A stretch of 64,000 bases of DNA from UBA4665 sp036388555 (GCA_036388555.1 DASVRP010000014.1:1-64000); one strand, 5' to 3'; counted from the first letter of the stretch, positions 32,529-41,765 are shown. The notes: generated by a model from the sequence alone, not told the origin. Translations and numbers: made by a program.

Positions 32529-33431
32529 ATGAAAAAGACGTATATCGGAGTATTTGTTGCTCTCCTGGTTATATACATCATCCTGGCATTCGCGTTGCCG
32601 GGTGATCCGGGCGTGCTGAAAAAGTACGGGCTTTCGACTGTCGGCTCCCGGTTGCTTAACCTGACGATCGTGCTACCGATCGCTGCCATCTACCTTGCTG
32701 GGCTGTATAGTTTCATACGCATCCGGGACTACGCCGACAAAATCAGCAAGACAAAAGAAGGTCCAGCCTTCGATACGCTGGCCAAGGGCGTCATGGTGCT
32801 GGCCTACAGCCTGCCCATCAATTCCATCATCAGTTCGTATGCGTCGTATGTCCGGCATGCCAATCCGGGGTTGCTGCCGGAAATCACGGTCGTCCGTCAA
32901 TATCTTGCATTGATTTTGGCATTCACCGCCATCGTCCTGATCGCCCGGGGCGTGCGCGGACTGTATGACACGCTCGGCGCAAGGACGGTGCGCGGCCAGT
33001 CATTCCTGGACCTGGTGGGCCCCGTCGTCCTGGCGAGCGTGTATACCTGGCTCGTCGTGTCGCACTACAATTCGGAACCCGGGACTGCGCCATACTATCT
33101 TCCGATCGGGCTCGTCATCCTGACAATCGCTATCCCCTATATCTATGCATGGTGCGTAGGCGCCAGGGCGGCGCTGCAGTTGCGCCGCTACCGCGAAGGC
33201 GTGAAAGGTTCGATATACAAACGGTCGATCAACAACATCGCCAAAGGCATAGCCGTGGTTATTGTAATCTCGATAATGCTGCAGGTGCTGACGACGCTAT
33301 CCGGTCTCCTTAACAGGCTGGAACTCACCCCGCTGCTGGCAGTCATTTACGTCCTCATAGCTTTCTATGTCGTCGGTTATGGCCTGATCGCCCGTGGCGC
33401 CAAGCAGCTTAGACTGATTGAGGAAGCCTGA
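32529..33431 (+). CDS. Hypothetical multi-pass membrane protein
   Basis: 300 residues with about eight hydrophobic helices beginning IGVFVALLVIYIILAFALPG and LTIVLPIAAIYLAGLYSF. Basic loops (LQLRRYREGVKGSIYKRS) set a probable orientation. AAGGAACGAGGATAG before ATG could serve as a ribosome site. It is followed at 2 nt by a small soluble gene, then by the sensor kinase pair, so it may belong to that signalling unit. Family not recognised. Confidence 0.6.
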   Translation: MKKTYIGVFVALLVIYIILAFALPGDPGVLKKYGLSTVGSRLLNLTIVLPIAAIYLAGLYSFIRIRDYADKISKTKEGPAFDTLAKGVMVLAYSLPINSIISSYASYVRHANPGLLPEITVVRQYLALILAFTAIVLIARGVRGLYDTLGARTVRGQSFLDLVGPVVLASVYTWLVVSHYNSEPGTAPYYLPIGLVILTIAIPYIYAWCVGARAALQLRRYREGVKGSIYKRSINNIAKGIAVVIVISIMLQVLTTLSGLLNRLELTPLLAVIYVLIAFYVVGYGLIARGAKQLRLIEEA

Positions 33432-33433
33432 CC

Positions 33434-33688
33434 ATGCCGACGACTACTGATTCCCTCTATGATAAGACTGTCCAGGTGACCGAGGAATTTCTCGGCCCGG
33501 CCGGCGAGCGTTTCATCCGCCGGCAGATAACGACGCACCTGAACATCCCTCCCGAAGACCTGGATACCGGCAACCTGTCCAAACTGATCGAATGGTCAAG
33601 TATCGCCTTCGCACTCATGACAAATAACGCCAAAGACATCGATTCGTTCAAGCAGGAATTGAAGTCGCTGGCGAAACAGGGCGAATAA
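33434..33688 (+). CDS. Small soluble hypothetical protein
   Basis: 84 residues, helical and acidic, no membrane segment. FLGPAGERFIRRQITTHLN and LIEWSSIAFALMTNNAKDI are the most distinctive parts; no family recognised. It is tightly placed between a membrane protein (2 nt) and a histidine kinase (7 nt), so it is probably translated as part of that operon and could be a signalling accessory (inference). Confidence 0.6.
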   Translation: MPTTTDSLYDKTVQVTEEFLGPAGERFIRRQITTHLNIPPEDLDTGNLSKLIEWSSIAFALMTNNAKDIDSFKQELKSLAKQGE

Positions 33689-33695
33689 GCGGCAG

Positions 33696-34826
33696 ATGGC
33701 TACCAAAAGCACTGTACGGTCAAAGTTTCCCCGCAAGAGTGCATTAAATGACCATGCCAGCGCCGTCTCGGACGTATTGTTCCTGAGCATCGGCGAGGGC
33801 GCGATCGTCATAGATGAGCGCGGCAACATCTCCCGCGTCAATAAGATCGCATCGGAGATGCTCGGATTCACGGCCGAAGAGCTGATCGGCAAATGGTATC
33901 CGGATACCGTCATAGCAGAGGACGAGCATGGCACACCCATACCAAATGCCGACCGGCCGATAACCGAAGTATTCTTCAGCGGGCAGCCGGTGTTCAAACG
34001 GGTATACTACCGCCGCAAAGACGGCAGCAAAGTACCGGTCGCCTTGACGGTCTCGCCGGTAATACTTGACGACAAACCAGTCGGTGCGATCGAGATATTC
34101 CGTGATATCACCGACGAGCTGCAGCTGGAGCACGCCAAGGACGAATTCATATCAATCGCCTCGCACCAGCTGCGCACGCCGGCGACGGTGGTCAAGCAGT
34201 ATCTCGGCATGATCCTGGAAGGTTTCGTGGTTGATGAGGATAAACGTATGGAGATGCTGCAGGTCGCATACACACATAACAACAATCAGCTTGATATCAT
34301 CAACGACTTGCTCAAAGTCGCCCAGCTTGATGCTAATAAATTGTCGACTGCTGCCCAACAGACAGATTTGGTTGAGCTGCTCGAGAAAATCGTCCTCAGC
34401 CAGCAGCCGGAATTCAATAAGCGGCAGATCGGCCTCCAGCTGACGGCTGCTGTCCGGCCGGCGGAAGTCTATACCGACCCGCTGCATCTGCAGATGGTTT
34501 TTGAGAACCTTATCAGCAATGCGAACAAGTACAGCCAGCCGGGCGGCAATGTCAGGATAGCTGTCGCCGACGGCGGCGATTCGGTCGTCGTGCACGTCAG
34601 CGACCAGGGTATCGGTATCGATGCAAAGGATATTCCGCGGCTGTTCAACAAGTTCTCGCGGATTGAAAACATCAACTCCACGGCCAGTGGTACCGGCCTC
34701 GGGCTGTATTGGGCGAAGAAACTTGTCGAACTGTATGACGGCAGGATATCAGTCTCGTCCGTATTGCACCAAGGCTCGACCTTCACCGTCTGCCTGCCGA
34801 AGGAGAGATCGGAGTCGTGCACATGA
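33696..34826 (+). CDS. PAS-domain sensor histidine kinase
   Basis: 376 residues, no membrane helix. A PAS domain (about 25-145) includes GAIVIDERGNISRVNK and the PAC-like YRRKDGSKVPVALTVSP. The HisKA box is ISIASHQLRTPATVV with the phospho-acceptor His at about residue 156. The catalytic domain has N (LISNANKYS), G1 (SDQGIGID) and G2 (GTGLGLYWAKKL). A cytosolic stimulus is likely. It overlaps the response regulator by ATGA. Confidence 0.9.
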   Translation: MATKSTVRSKFPRKSALNDHASAVSDVLFLSIGEGAIVIDERGNISRVNKIASEMLGFTAEELIGKWYPDTVIAEDEHGTPIPNADRPITEVFFSGQPVFKRVYYRRKDGSKVPVALTVSPVILDDKPVGAIEIFRDITDELQLEHAKDEFISIASHQLRTPATVVKQYLGMILEGFVVDEDKRMEMLQVAYTHNNNQLDIINDLLKVAQLDANKLSTAAQQTDLVELLEKIVLSQQPEFNKRQIGLQLTAAVRPAEVYTDPLHLQMVFENLISNANKYSQPGGNVRIAVADGGDSVVVHVSDQGIGIDAKDIPRLFNKFSRIENINSTASGTGLGLYWAKKLVELYDGRISVSSVLHQGSTFTVCLPKERSESCT

Positions 34827-35206
34827 GCCTACCAGCTAGAAAGCTGATGATCGTCGAAGACGAAGCGGCCCTGCGCGAAGTTTACTGTATGCTGTTCCGG
34901 GCGAATAAGTTCGATGTGTACGAGGCTGCCAACGGCCAGATCGCGCTGGATATGATGGCGGAAACCGTGCCTGACATCATCGTCCTTGACGCTCTGATGC
35001 CGGTGATGGGCGGTATCGAATTCCTTCGCGCCGCCAAACTGAAGCAGAAATACCCTGGCACCTGCGTGCTGATGCTGACCAACCTATCCGACGCTAAGAC
35101 CATTGAGCTGAGCCAGCAGCTCGGCGCGCACCGCTACATGCTTAAGGCCAGCGCTTCTCCGGCCGACCTGATCGCTGCCGTCAATGAGCTCCGGGCCGCC
35201 GGTTGA
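34823..35206 (+). CDS. Single-domain response regulator (CheY-like)
   Basis: 127 residues. Starts at ATG 34823, supported by GGAG 8 nt upstream, with an ATGA overlap with the kinase. Receiver features: acidic pair in MIVEDEAALRE, phospho-Asp in IIVLDALMPVMGG and the later MLTNLSDA and LKASA (Lys). No output domain, so it acts by protein contact. Partner of the upstream kinase. Confidence 0.9.
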   Translation: MSLPARKLMIVEDEAALREVYCMLFRANKFDVYEAANGQIALDMMAETVPDIIVLDALMPVMGGIEFLRAAKLKQKYPGTCVLMLTNLSDAKTIELSQQLGAHRYMLKASASPADLIAAVNELRAAG

Positions 35207-35294
35207 CCGGAATAATAGGTTATGCTTGCCACACGTGATACAGTGAGGCAAGAAGTCAAAACATAAAAATAGAAGCAGAAAGAGAGGTATTACG

Positions 35295-36176
35295 ATGAAA
35301 TCATCTAAAGTAGCCGCCGTCCTGACAGCACTCGTCGCCGTATTCGCAGTATCTCCGGCGGCACAGGCGGCCAGCCAGCCGAACCTCAATTCGGCCACTA
35401 CCTTCAGCGTACTCTCGAGCAGTTATATCAATACCGCGACCGGAACGACACTGAATGGTGATCTTGGGTATTCTACGCCGCCGGCGGTCATGCCGACCGT
35501 CTCTGGAGCCACCCATGTGGCCAATGCTGTATATAACCAAGCGGGTATCGACCAGGCGACCGCCCTTGCCGCCATCAACGGCGAGCCATGTACCTATACC
35601 TTCCCGGTTGGCGCTATCGACCTGGCATCCGACACCTCACGCGGCGGCACGACAGGTGAGTTTACTCCCGGTGTTTATTGTATCGACGGCGCTGCCTCGA
35701 TCGGTGGTGGCGGGACGATCACCCTGAGCGGCAGCGGCGTGTTTATCTTCCGTTCCACAGGAGCTTTGAATACTTCCGCCAATTCGAAGATGGTCGCAAC
35801 CGGTGGAGCTTCCGCCTGTAGCGCGGTCTGGGCCCCGGGGGCGGCAGCCACGCTCGGAGCCAACTCGACCTTCATGGGTACCATAATCGACCCGGCTGGC
35901 ATCACCATCGGCAGTACGGTCGCCTGGACCGGACGCGCCCTGGCCTTTGGCGGTACCGTAACCTCTGAGACTGATACGATCAATACGGTTCCGCAGTGCG
36001 CGGCGGCTTCAACATCTACAGCGACAGCCGCTGCTGCCGCCAGCATTCCCAAGACCCCCGGCCTGCCTAACAGCGGACTGGCGACACCCTCAGCCGCAAC
36101 CCTTCCAGCCTGGAGTATCCCCGCGGCTATCGCCAGTATGCTGACCGGCGCTTTCTTCCTCCGAAGATTCATCTGA
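35295..36176 (+). CDS. Ice-binding-type DUF3494 surface protein with sorting signal
   Basis: 293 residues. Signal peptide at 1-26 (VLTALVAVFAVSPAAQAAS). DUF3494 beta-helix features follow: ATTFSVLSSSYINTATGTTLNGDLG, TPGVYCI, GSGVFIFRSTGAL and a last turn WTGRALAFGGTVTSETDTI. The C-terminus carries LPNSG (257-261), a hydrophobic stretch and FFLRRFI, a sortase-type anchoring signal. Family members bind ice or act as adhesins. The next gene is a sortase. Confidence 0.85.
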   Translation: MKSSKVAAVLTALVAVFAVSPAAQAASQPNLNSATTFSVLSSSYINTATGTTLNGDLGYSTPPAVMPTVSGATHVANAVYNQAGIDQATALAAINGEPCTYTFPVGAIDLASDTSRGGTTGEFTPGVYCIDGAASIGGGGTITLSGSGVFIFRSTGALNTSANSKMVATGGASACSAVWAPGAAATLGANSTFMGTIIDPAGITIGSTVAWTGRALAFGGTVTSETDTINTVPQCAAASTSTATAAAAASIPKTPGLPNSGLATPSAATLPAWSIPAAIASMLTGAFFLRRFI

Positions 36177-36787
36177 GTCACCGCGGCCGGAACGTCCTGG
36201 TCTGCCTGCTGCTTGTCGGCGGTCTGGCGACAGGATACATCCTTTGGCAACAGACTACCGGCGCGAACCGGCCAGCTGCGGAGCCATTGGTGCTGCAGCC
36301 CGCGCCGGCGTCTCAATCAGCGAAGCCAGTAGCAGCTGAACCGAACCGCAGCCTGCCTGCCAGGTTGCGTATTCCGGCCTTGAACGTCGACGCCAAAGTC
36401 CTCTACATGGGTACGGCCGCTTCCGGTAATATGGACGTTCCTACCGATGTTGCAGACACAGGCTGGTACAAACATGGCGCACTGCCGGGCAATACCGGCA
36501 GTGCCGTCATCGCCGGGCATGTAAATGGCCGCAGCGGCCAGCCGGGCGTCTTCGTCGGCCTGACCAAGCTCAAGCCGGGAGATATGCTGTCGGTCACCGA
36601 TACGAACGGACTGACGACTGATTTCATCGTCCGGGCCAGCAAGGAATATGGCAGCACCGAGCAGCCCGACGAGGTCTTCCACAGCTCCGGCGGCGCCCAC
36701 CTCAACCTTATCACCTGCGTCGGCGAATGGAACAATGCTGAGCGCCAGTATTCGCATCGGCTGGTCGTCTTTACCGACAGGAAATGA
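36173..36787 (+). CDS. Sortase (class D/E-like transpeptidase)
   Basis: About 204 residues if translation begins at the CTG overlapping the previous TGA (CTGA, 36173-36176). The frame from there encodes the expected membrane anchor, NVLVCLLLVGGLATGYILW, which a start at TTG 36287 would lose. The catalytic triad is visible: His in VIAGHVNG, Cys in LITCVGEW and Arg in YSHRLVVF. It would attach LPxTG-like proteins, most simply the preceding ice-binding protein, to the cell surface. Confidence 0.82.
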   Translation: MSHRGRNVLVCLLLVGGLATGYILWQQTTGANRPAAEPLVLQPAPASQSAKPVAAEPNRSLPARLRIPALNVDAKVLYMGTAASGNMDVPTDVADTGWYKHGALPGNTGSAVIAGHVNGRSGQPGVFVGLTKLKPGDMLSVTDTNGLTTDFIVRASKEYGSTEQPDEVFHSSGGAHLNLITCVGEWNNAERQYSHRLVVFTDRK

Positions 36788-36813
36788 CCGGCAATGTCTG
36801 GTATAGTGGTCGT

Positions 36814-37338
36814 ATGAGAGCGATATTCCTGGACCGCGACGGCACGCTGAATGCCGGCATACCGAAGTACGAACGGGTCGACAGCATCGACAAGGTCGAA
36901 CTGCTGCCGCACACCCTGGATGGGCTGGGCCAGCTGGCTTCACTCGACTATATGTGTTTTCTGGTGACTAACCAGGCGGGATTGGCAGAAGGACTGATCA
37001 CCCGTGAAGAATTCAATACCATCAATGGCGAGATTCTGCGACAGATAGAACCGAGCGGCATCCAGATCATCGAGACATTCGTCTGTCCACACGGCGAGCT
37101 GGCCCAATGCGTCTGCCGCAAGCCGAAGCCCCAGCTGCTGCTGGACGCCGCCCTCAAATATGGCATCGACCTCGAGCAATCCTGGATGATCGGTGACCGG
37201 CTGACCGACATCATGACCGGAGTCAATGCCGGCACCCGGACGATATTGGTGCAGACCGGCTCGATCACCGAAGCAGCCGAGGCTACCTACGTGGCGGCTG
37301 ACCTGCTGGACGCGGCGCGGTACATCGCGCAGCAATAG
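36814..37338 (+). CDS. HAD-IIIA phosphatase (GmhB/HisB-N-like)
   Basis: 174 residues. The start at 36814 is chosen because MRAIFLDRDGTLN begins the fold and TATAGT lies 6 nt upstream (an ATG at 36784 also exists). Catalytic Asp pair in FLDRDGT, Thr in VTNQAG, Lys in CRKPKPQLL and acidic GDRLTD. The Cys/His loop CPHGELAQCVC resembles the zinc loop of GmhB. It would dephosphorylate a sugar bisphosphate; no heptose pathway is visible here. Confidence 0.85.
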   Translation: MRAIFLDRDGTLNAGIPKYERVDSIDKVELLPHTLDGLGQLASLDYMCFLVTNQAGLAEGLITREEFNTINGEILRQIEPSGIQIIETFVCPHGELAQCVCRKPKPQLLLDAALKYGIDLEQSWMIGDRLTDIMTGVNAGTRTILVQTGSITEAAEATYVAADLLDAARYIAQQ

Positions 37339-37346
37339 TGGGTTGC

Positions 37347-38945
37347 TTAGCCTTTCAATGGCAGCCGTATCGTAAAGACCGAACCCTTGCTGGCCTTGGA
37401 AGTGACTTCCAGCTTGCCGCCGTGCAGTTCGACGATGCGGTGCGCCCAGTAGAGCCCGAGCCCTGATCCGCCGGAAGCGGCGGACAGTGAGTTCGGGATC
37501 CGCGAGAATTTCTGGAACAGCTGGTCGAAATCCTTCTTGTCGATGCCGACGCCTTCGTCGGCGATGGCAATGAGGAAACTATCAGCGGTCTTACGGACGG
37601 AGATGGTGGTCGTCGCACCATCCGATGAGTACTTACAAGCGTTATCAATCAGGTTCTCGATTGCCATGCGCAGCCTGACGTCATCGATCCGGAGGGGCAG
37701 AGACGTTTCGCGGGAGCTGAAGACGATGTGCTGTGACCGCTCGCTGTATTTCGGCTGGTAGCCGGCGACGATCTCCTGGAGATAGGGGATGAGGTCAGTC
37801 TGGTGATAGTCGAGCGTAATCTTGCCGGCGTCGATCGTTGCGATCAGCAGCAGGTCGTTGACGATGGCGATCTGCCGTTCGTTACTATCGTAAGCGGTCT
37901 GCAGCAGCCGCAATTGTTCGCTCGTCAGGGTCAGTTCGCCGGCATAGCCCTCTATCAGCATGCCGAGGAACTGCTTGACCGCGGTGGCCGGGGTCCGCAG
38001 CTGGTGCGAGGCCAGGGCGATGAACTCATCCTTGCTCTTGTTCAGACGGTGCAGTTCGTCGGTCTCGGCGCTGAGCAGGGCGTTACGGACCTTGAGGTCC
38101 TCGGCAGATTTTCGGATGTCGATGTTCAAGCAGGTACCGGTCATACGGACCGGCTTGCCGTCTTCCAGGAAGGCCTGGCCGCGGCTGAACACCCAATGGA
38201 CTTCGCCGTTCGCCCAGACGATTCGGTGCTCGACCTCGTAGGCCTTGCCGTCCTGCATCGACTGCTGGATGGTAGCCTGCATGGCGTCGCGGTCATCCGG
38301 GTGGATGCGTGCCATGTACTTCTCATACGTGACCGGTGAGTGCAGAGGGATACGGTAGATCTTGCGTAGCTCGTCGGACCAGGTCAGCTGGCCGGAGGCG
38401 ACTTCCCATTCCCACATGCCGAGCATCGATACCTTGAGTGCCAGGTCGAGCCGTTCCTGGCTGCGCATCAGCTCGGCCGTCGTCTTGTGTTGTTCGGTGA
38501 CGTCCAGCTGCGTGCCCCAGGCGCGGACGACCTTACCGTCCTCGAGTATGCCGACCAGGCTGTTCAGGAAATATTTCGTGTTACCTTCGCTATCGAGTTC
38601 TTCTGATTCCATCGCCTGGAGGTTGTAACCGGACTTGATAAAGGCTTCCAGGTACTGGATGTTCTGTTCGATGTCTTTATCCATCAGGTCACTCAGACGG
38701 GCGCCGACCAGGTCGCTGGCAGCCCGTAGCCCGTACATCCGGGCCATCGAATCATTGGCTTCCGCCAGATAGGCATGCTTGAAGACGCGGTCGATCTGCT
38801 CGCTGACCGGCAGAGTGATCGGGATCGGCTCATCCAGCTCGAAGCGCCAGATCCCCTCCAGGCTGTTATGGATGAACGCGAGATAGCGCTGTTCGTTGGC
38901 GCTCAGGGTGGCACCTAATTCTCGATCGGCTGTCGCCTCGGGCAT
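37347..38945 (-). CDS. Multi-PAS sensor histidine kinase, orphan
   Basis: 532 residues, cytosolic. Two PAS/PAC modules (about 18-155 and 165-285, the second with LTWSDELRKIYRIP and the PAS_3-type RIHPDDRDAM), HisKA with ALASHQLRTPATAVKQFL, then HATPase boxes DNACKYS, ADEGVGID and GGSGLGLYWAHRI. The kinase core closely resembles that at 33.7 kb, suggesting duplication. No response regulator is adjacent, so it may share the regulator at 34.8 kb. Confidence 0.88.
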   Translation of the reverse strand: MPEATADRELGATLSANEQRYLAFIHNSLEGIWRFELDEPIPITLPVSEQIDRVFKHAYLAEANDSMARMYGLRAASDLVGARLSDLMDKDIEQNIQYLEAFIKSGYNLQAMESEELDSEGNTKYFLNSLVGILEDGKVVRAWGTQLDVTEQHKTTAELMRSQERLDLALKVSMLGMWEWEVASGQLTWSDELRKIYRIPLHSPVTYEKYMARIHPDDRDAMQATIQQSMQDGKAYEVEHRIVWANGEVHWVFSRGQAFLEDGKPVRMTGTCLNIDIRKSAEDLKVRNALLSAETDELHRLNKSKDEFIALASHQLRTPATAVKQFLGMLIEGYAGELTLTSEQLRLLQTAYDSNERQIAIVNDLLLIATIDAGKITLDYHQTDLIPYLQEIVAGYQPKYSERSQHIVFSSRETSLPLRIDDVRLRMAIENLIDNACKYSSDGATTTISVRKTADSFLIAIADEGVGIDKKDFDQLFQKFSRIPNSLSAASGGSGLGLYWAHRIVELHGGKLEVTSKASKGSVFTIRLPLKG

Positions 38946-39022
38946 GCATACTCTCCTTGAAGTGTATCGGTTGCTATGGTCTATGCATATTTTAACAGGC
39001 TTGGCAGGACAGGGTAGTGCAT

Positions 39023-39154
39023 CAACAGTTTTTTACTACATGTTGTAGAAAAACTGTTGTTTGTACCAATTACAACAAACGTCTTCATCAGTTAATATGT
39101 TACACACAAGTTATCCACCAGGGTTTTGATTACAACGTTCAACAGTTATACACA
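39023..39154. other. Inverted repeat plus DnaA-box-like cluster (possible origin)
   Basis: The 259-nt gap between the kinase and the next gene is AT-rich. It holds an 11-bp inverted repeat CAACAGTTTTT/AAAAACTGTTG (39023-39059) and three DnaA-box-like 9-mers in the same direction: TTACACACA (39100), TTATCCACC (39111) and the perfect consensus TTATACACA (39146). Origin function is a guess; dnaA/dnaN are not visible. Confidence 0.4.
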
Positions 39155-39204
39155 GTTGAAAACTAATATTGTCATCCAGTAAAAAGAGTTTACAATTTAC
39201 CAGC

Positions 39205-39684
39205 ATGAAACTGAAATACACACCCGAAGAACGTATCAGACTTGGCCCCGATGACCGATGGATAAGCGAAGAGGAGCATGAGTACCCGCCTGACGACCTT
39301 GATCGCATAAAATTGGTCGTAGCCGGCGTCCGGCGGGCCATATTGCAGGAACCGTATGTCGAAACGGAGGAGGTCACCCACTGGCTCGGTGTTGACGATG
39401 TTACGGGTATGGTAGGGGAGGGCGACCTGTTGGCGTTCCAGGATTACGGCGACCTGCTGTTCCCTAAGTTCCAGTTCGACCCGGAGACTCATCAGCCGCG
39501 AGAGGTCTGCCGGAAAGTGAACAAGCTGATGGGTGCACCAGATGACGGCTGGGGAGTGACCGGCTGGTGGATTCAGCGCAACGGTAGCCTACCGGAAGCG
39601 ATTCCACCGAAACAGCTGCTCGGCACGCCAAGCGAGTATGTCCTGCCGGACTTAGCTGCCGCCAGCCATGATCATTCCTACTGA
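39205..39684 (+). CDS. Hypothetical protein, weak MbcA/Xre-ParS-type antitoxin C-terminal resemblance
   Basis: 159 residues from ATG 39205. The second half reads GDLLFPKFQFDPETHQPREV...WGVTGWWIQRNGSLP...PPKQLL, close to the toxin-binding (DUF2384-like) domain with its FP.fQFd and WW...n..L..g.P motifs. No RES-domain toxin is adjacent, so if it is an antitoxin relative it is solitary. The N-terminus is charged and lacks a clear helix-turn-helix. Confidence 0.5.
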   Translation: MKLKYTPEERIRLGPDDRWISEEEHEYPPDDLDRIKLVVAGVRRAILQEPYVETEEVTHWLGVDDVTGMVGEGDLLAFQDYGDLLFPKFQFDPETHQPREVCRKVNKLMGAPDDGWGVTGWWIQRNGSLPEAIPPKQLLGTPSEYVLPDLAAASHDHSY

Positions 39685-40121
39685 TCCGTCAGACGCTGGA
39701 GCGACTCCAGCAGTTCTAGCTGGCGGGCGGCGGATAGGGAACTGAGGTCCAGTCCGGAGGGCAGGAGAGGGATGAGCTCTTCTATAAGTGCCCTTCCCTT
39801 GTCTGTTATGGCCAATTGTTTGGCACGGCGGTCCTCGGCGAGTTCGTGGCGGGTGATCAGACCGGCTGAGCGCAGACGGTCGACCAGGCCGGTGACATTG
39901 GAGGCGTCGCAGTGGAGCTGTTTGGCGAGTGTGCCCATAAGGATCTGGTCGCTGTCGTAGAGCTGGTAGAGGACCATGATCTGCTGCATGGTCAGGTCCT
40001 GGTTGGCAGCAAAATCATCGATGACTGTCTTGATGCGGCGCCAAGCGGTGATGATGTGTAGACAGATGGCGATGTCGGAGCGGTCGGTGTTTGTATACCT
40101 GTTCGTATCCATATATACCAT
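39678..40121 (-). CDS. MarR-family transcriptional regulator
   Basis: 147 residues. Winged-helix features: LTMQQIMVLYQLYDSDQILMGTLAKQL, the recognition segment CDASNVTGLVDRL and the wing ITRHELAEDRRAKQLAITDKG. Such regulators repress adjacent efflux genes until they bind a phenolic or other small ligand. Divergent from an MFS exporter gene, with paired operator-like sequences between. A second in-frame ATG at 40112 is possible. Confidence 0.88.
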   Translation of the reverse strand: MVYMDTNRYTNTDRSDIAICLHIITAWRRIKTVIDDFAANQDLTMQQIMVLYQLYDSDQILMGTLAKQLHCDASNVTGLVDRLRSAGLITRHELAEDRRAKQLAITDKGRALIEELIPLLPSGLDLSSLSAARQLELLESLQRLTDQ

Positions 40122-40173
40122 TATACTTGAATGTATAAATAGTTGACACTATCAAGTAATAATCTATACTTGG
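40122..40173 (+). promoter_or_regulatory. MFS promoter with MarR-type operator repeats
   Basis: TTGACA (40143-40148), 16-nt spacer, TATACT (40165-40170). ATACTTG occurs twice (from 40123 and 40166) and its complement CAAGTA once (40153-40158), flanking and overlapping the promoter; TATACTTGAATGTATA (40122-40137) is an imperfect palindrome. Suited to repression of both divergent genes. Confidence 0.6.
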
Positions 40174-40209
40174 ATATGAATTGATTAATATACACAGCGA
40201 GGTCCGTCC

Positions 40210-41721
40210 ATGCGCGAAGAGGTAAAACATAAGGGTATCGCCCTGCTCATCCTGGCCGGCGCCCAGTTCATGGTCGTCCTTGACGCCACCATCGTCAATG
40301 TCGCGCTGCCGTCGGTCGCTGAGTCTCTGAAGTTCGGCAGCACGGCGCAGCTGCAGTGGATCGTGACGTCGTACACATTACTGTTCGGGGGATTCCTGCT
40401 ACTCGGCGGCCGGCTGTCCGACCTGATCGGCCGGCGCAAGATCTTCTTAGCCGGCATCATACTCTTCGCGCTGGCTTCGCTGCTGGCCGGACTGGCGCAG
40501 AACCCGGGGCAGCTGATCGCTTTCCGCGGACTGCAGGGGCTTGGCGCAGCACTCCTGTCGCCGGCGGCCCTGTCACTGGTCCTCAGCATCTTCGCAGAGG
40601 GCAAGGAGCGAAACCGGGCCCTCGGGGTCTGGAGCGGGGTGGCCGCCGGCGGAGGCGCAGTCGGATTGCTGCTCGGCGGTGTGCTGACGCAGTACGTCGA
40701 CTGGCGTTGGATCTTCTTTATCAATGTCCCGGTCGCCGCACTCCTGATCGTATTGGCGATGCGCAACCTGCCGAAGAGCGCCCGGTCCACGGAGCACCGC
40801 AGCCTTGACCTGCCCGGCGCAGTGCTGGTGACAGCCGGACTGATGCTGCTGGTCTATGCATTCGTCAAAGCCACCGACTACGGCTGGGCCAGCTGGCAGA
40901 CGCTTGGGCTGATCGGTACGGCGGTGCTGCTGCTGGCCGGATTCGTCTGGAACGAACTGCACGTCAAGCAGCCGCTGATGCCGCTACGCATCTTCCGTAA
41001 CCGCAATGTCGCCGCCGGCAACCTGATGCAGCTGCCGATTACGGCCGGCATGTTCGCCGTCTTCTTCTACCTGTCGCTGTATCTACAGCAGGTCCTCGGC
41101 AATTCGCCCGTCGTAACCGGCCTGTTCAACCTGCCGTTCACGATCTGTATCGCCATCACGGCGACGATCGTCTCAAAGAAAGTTGCCCAGATCTCACCGA
41201 AAAGGATACTGATATTCTCACCGCTGGTGACGGCGGCCGGCCTGGCATATTTTAGCCGGATCCCGGTCGACGGTAACTACTGGACAGATGTCCTGCCCGG
41301 CATCGTCCTGATGGCCTCCGGCATGGGTGCGACCTTCGTGGCGCTGACCCTGGCGGCTACCAGCGGCGTCTCGCACAAGGAATCGGGCCTGGTGTCCGGA
41401 CTGCTTAACACCTCGCAGCAGATCGGCGGTGCCATCGGCCTGGCCGTCCTGACGACCGTTTCGACGGCCCGCACCAACGCCAGTCTGACTGCACAGGGAT
41501 TTGATGCAACTGACCCGGACATCGCGAGTATCGCCCCGAACGCCATGAACACTGCCATGGTGCAGGGATTCCACAGCGCCTTCCTGATCGCCGCCGGTCT
41601 TGCAGTACTTGCGAGTGTCATCGCCTTCGTCGGGTTGAAGGATTCCAAGATGACTGCCGACGAACTGCGACGCGAAGCCGAGACCGAGGCAGAAACCTTC
41701 CCGGTCGTCCCCGGCGTGTAA
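40210..41721 (+). CDS. MFS multidrug exporter, DHA2 (14-TMS, EmrB/QacA) family
   Basis: 503 residues with about 14 membrane helices. N-terminal motif D1 is FMVVLDATIVNVALPS; motif A is GGRLSDLIGRRKIFLAG; motif C-like GLGAALLSPAALSLV and RWIFFINVPVA follow. DHA2 proteins export drugs by proton antiport. Under likely control of the divergent MarR regulator. A 40-nt leader separates promoter and ATG, unusual for this window. Confidence 0.9.
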   Translation: MREEVKHKGIALLILAGAQFMVVLDATIVNVALPSVAESLKFGSTAQLQWIVTSYTLLFGGFLLLGGRLSDLIGRRKIFLAGIILFALASLLAGLAQNPGQLIAFRGLQGLGAALLSPAALSLVLSIFAEGKERNRALGVWSGVAAGGGAVGLLLGGVLTQYVDWRWIFFINVPVAALLIVLAMRNLPKSARSTEHRSLDLPGAVLVTAGLMLLVYAFVKATDYGWASWQTLGLIGTAVLLLAGFVWNELHVKQPLMPLRIFRNRNVAAGNLMQLPITAGMFAVFFYLSLYLQQVLGNSPVVTGLFNLPFTICIAITATIVSKKVAQISPKRILIFSPLVTAAGLAYFSRIPVDGNYWTDVLPGIVLMASGMGATFVALTLAATSGVSHKESGLVSGLLNTSQQIGGAIGLAVLTTVSTARTNASLTAQGFDATDPDIASIAPNAMNTAMVQGFHSAFLIAAGLAVLASVIAFVGLKDSKMTADELRREAETEAETFPVVPGV

Positions 41722-41765
41722 GATCATTTACACCAAGTTTACGGCCGGTATGGTCAACTGGATGG

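Noticed and set aside
39205..39684. Toxin-antitoxin module with RES toxin
   Set aside because: Only the antitoxin-like C-terminal pattern is seen; no RES-domain gene flanks it.
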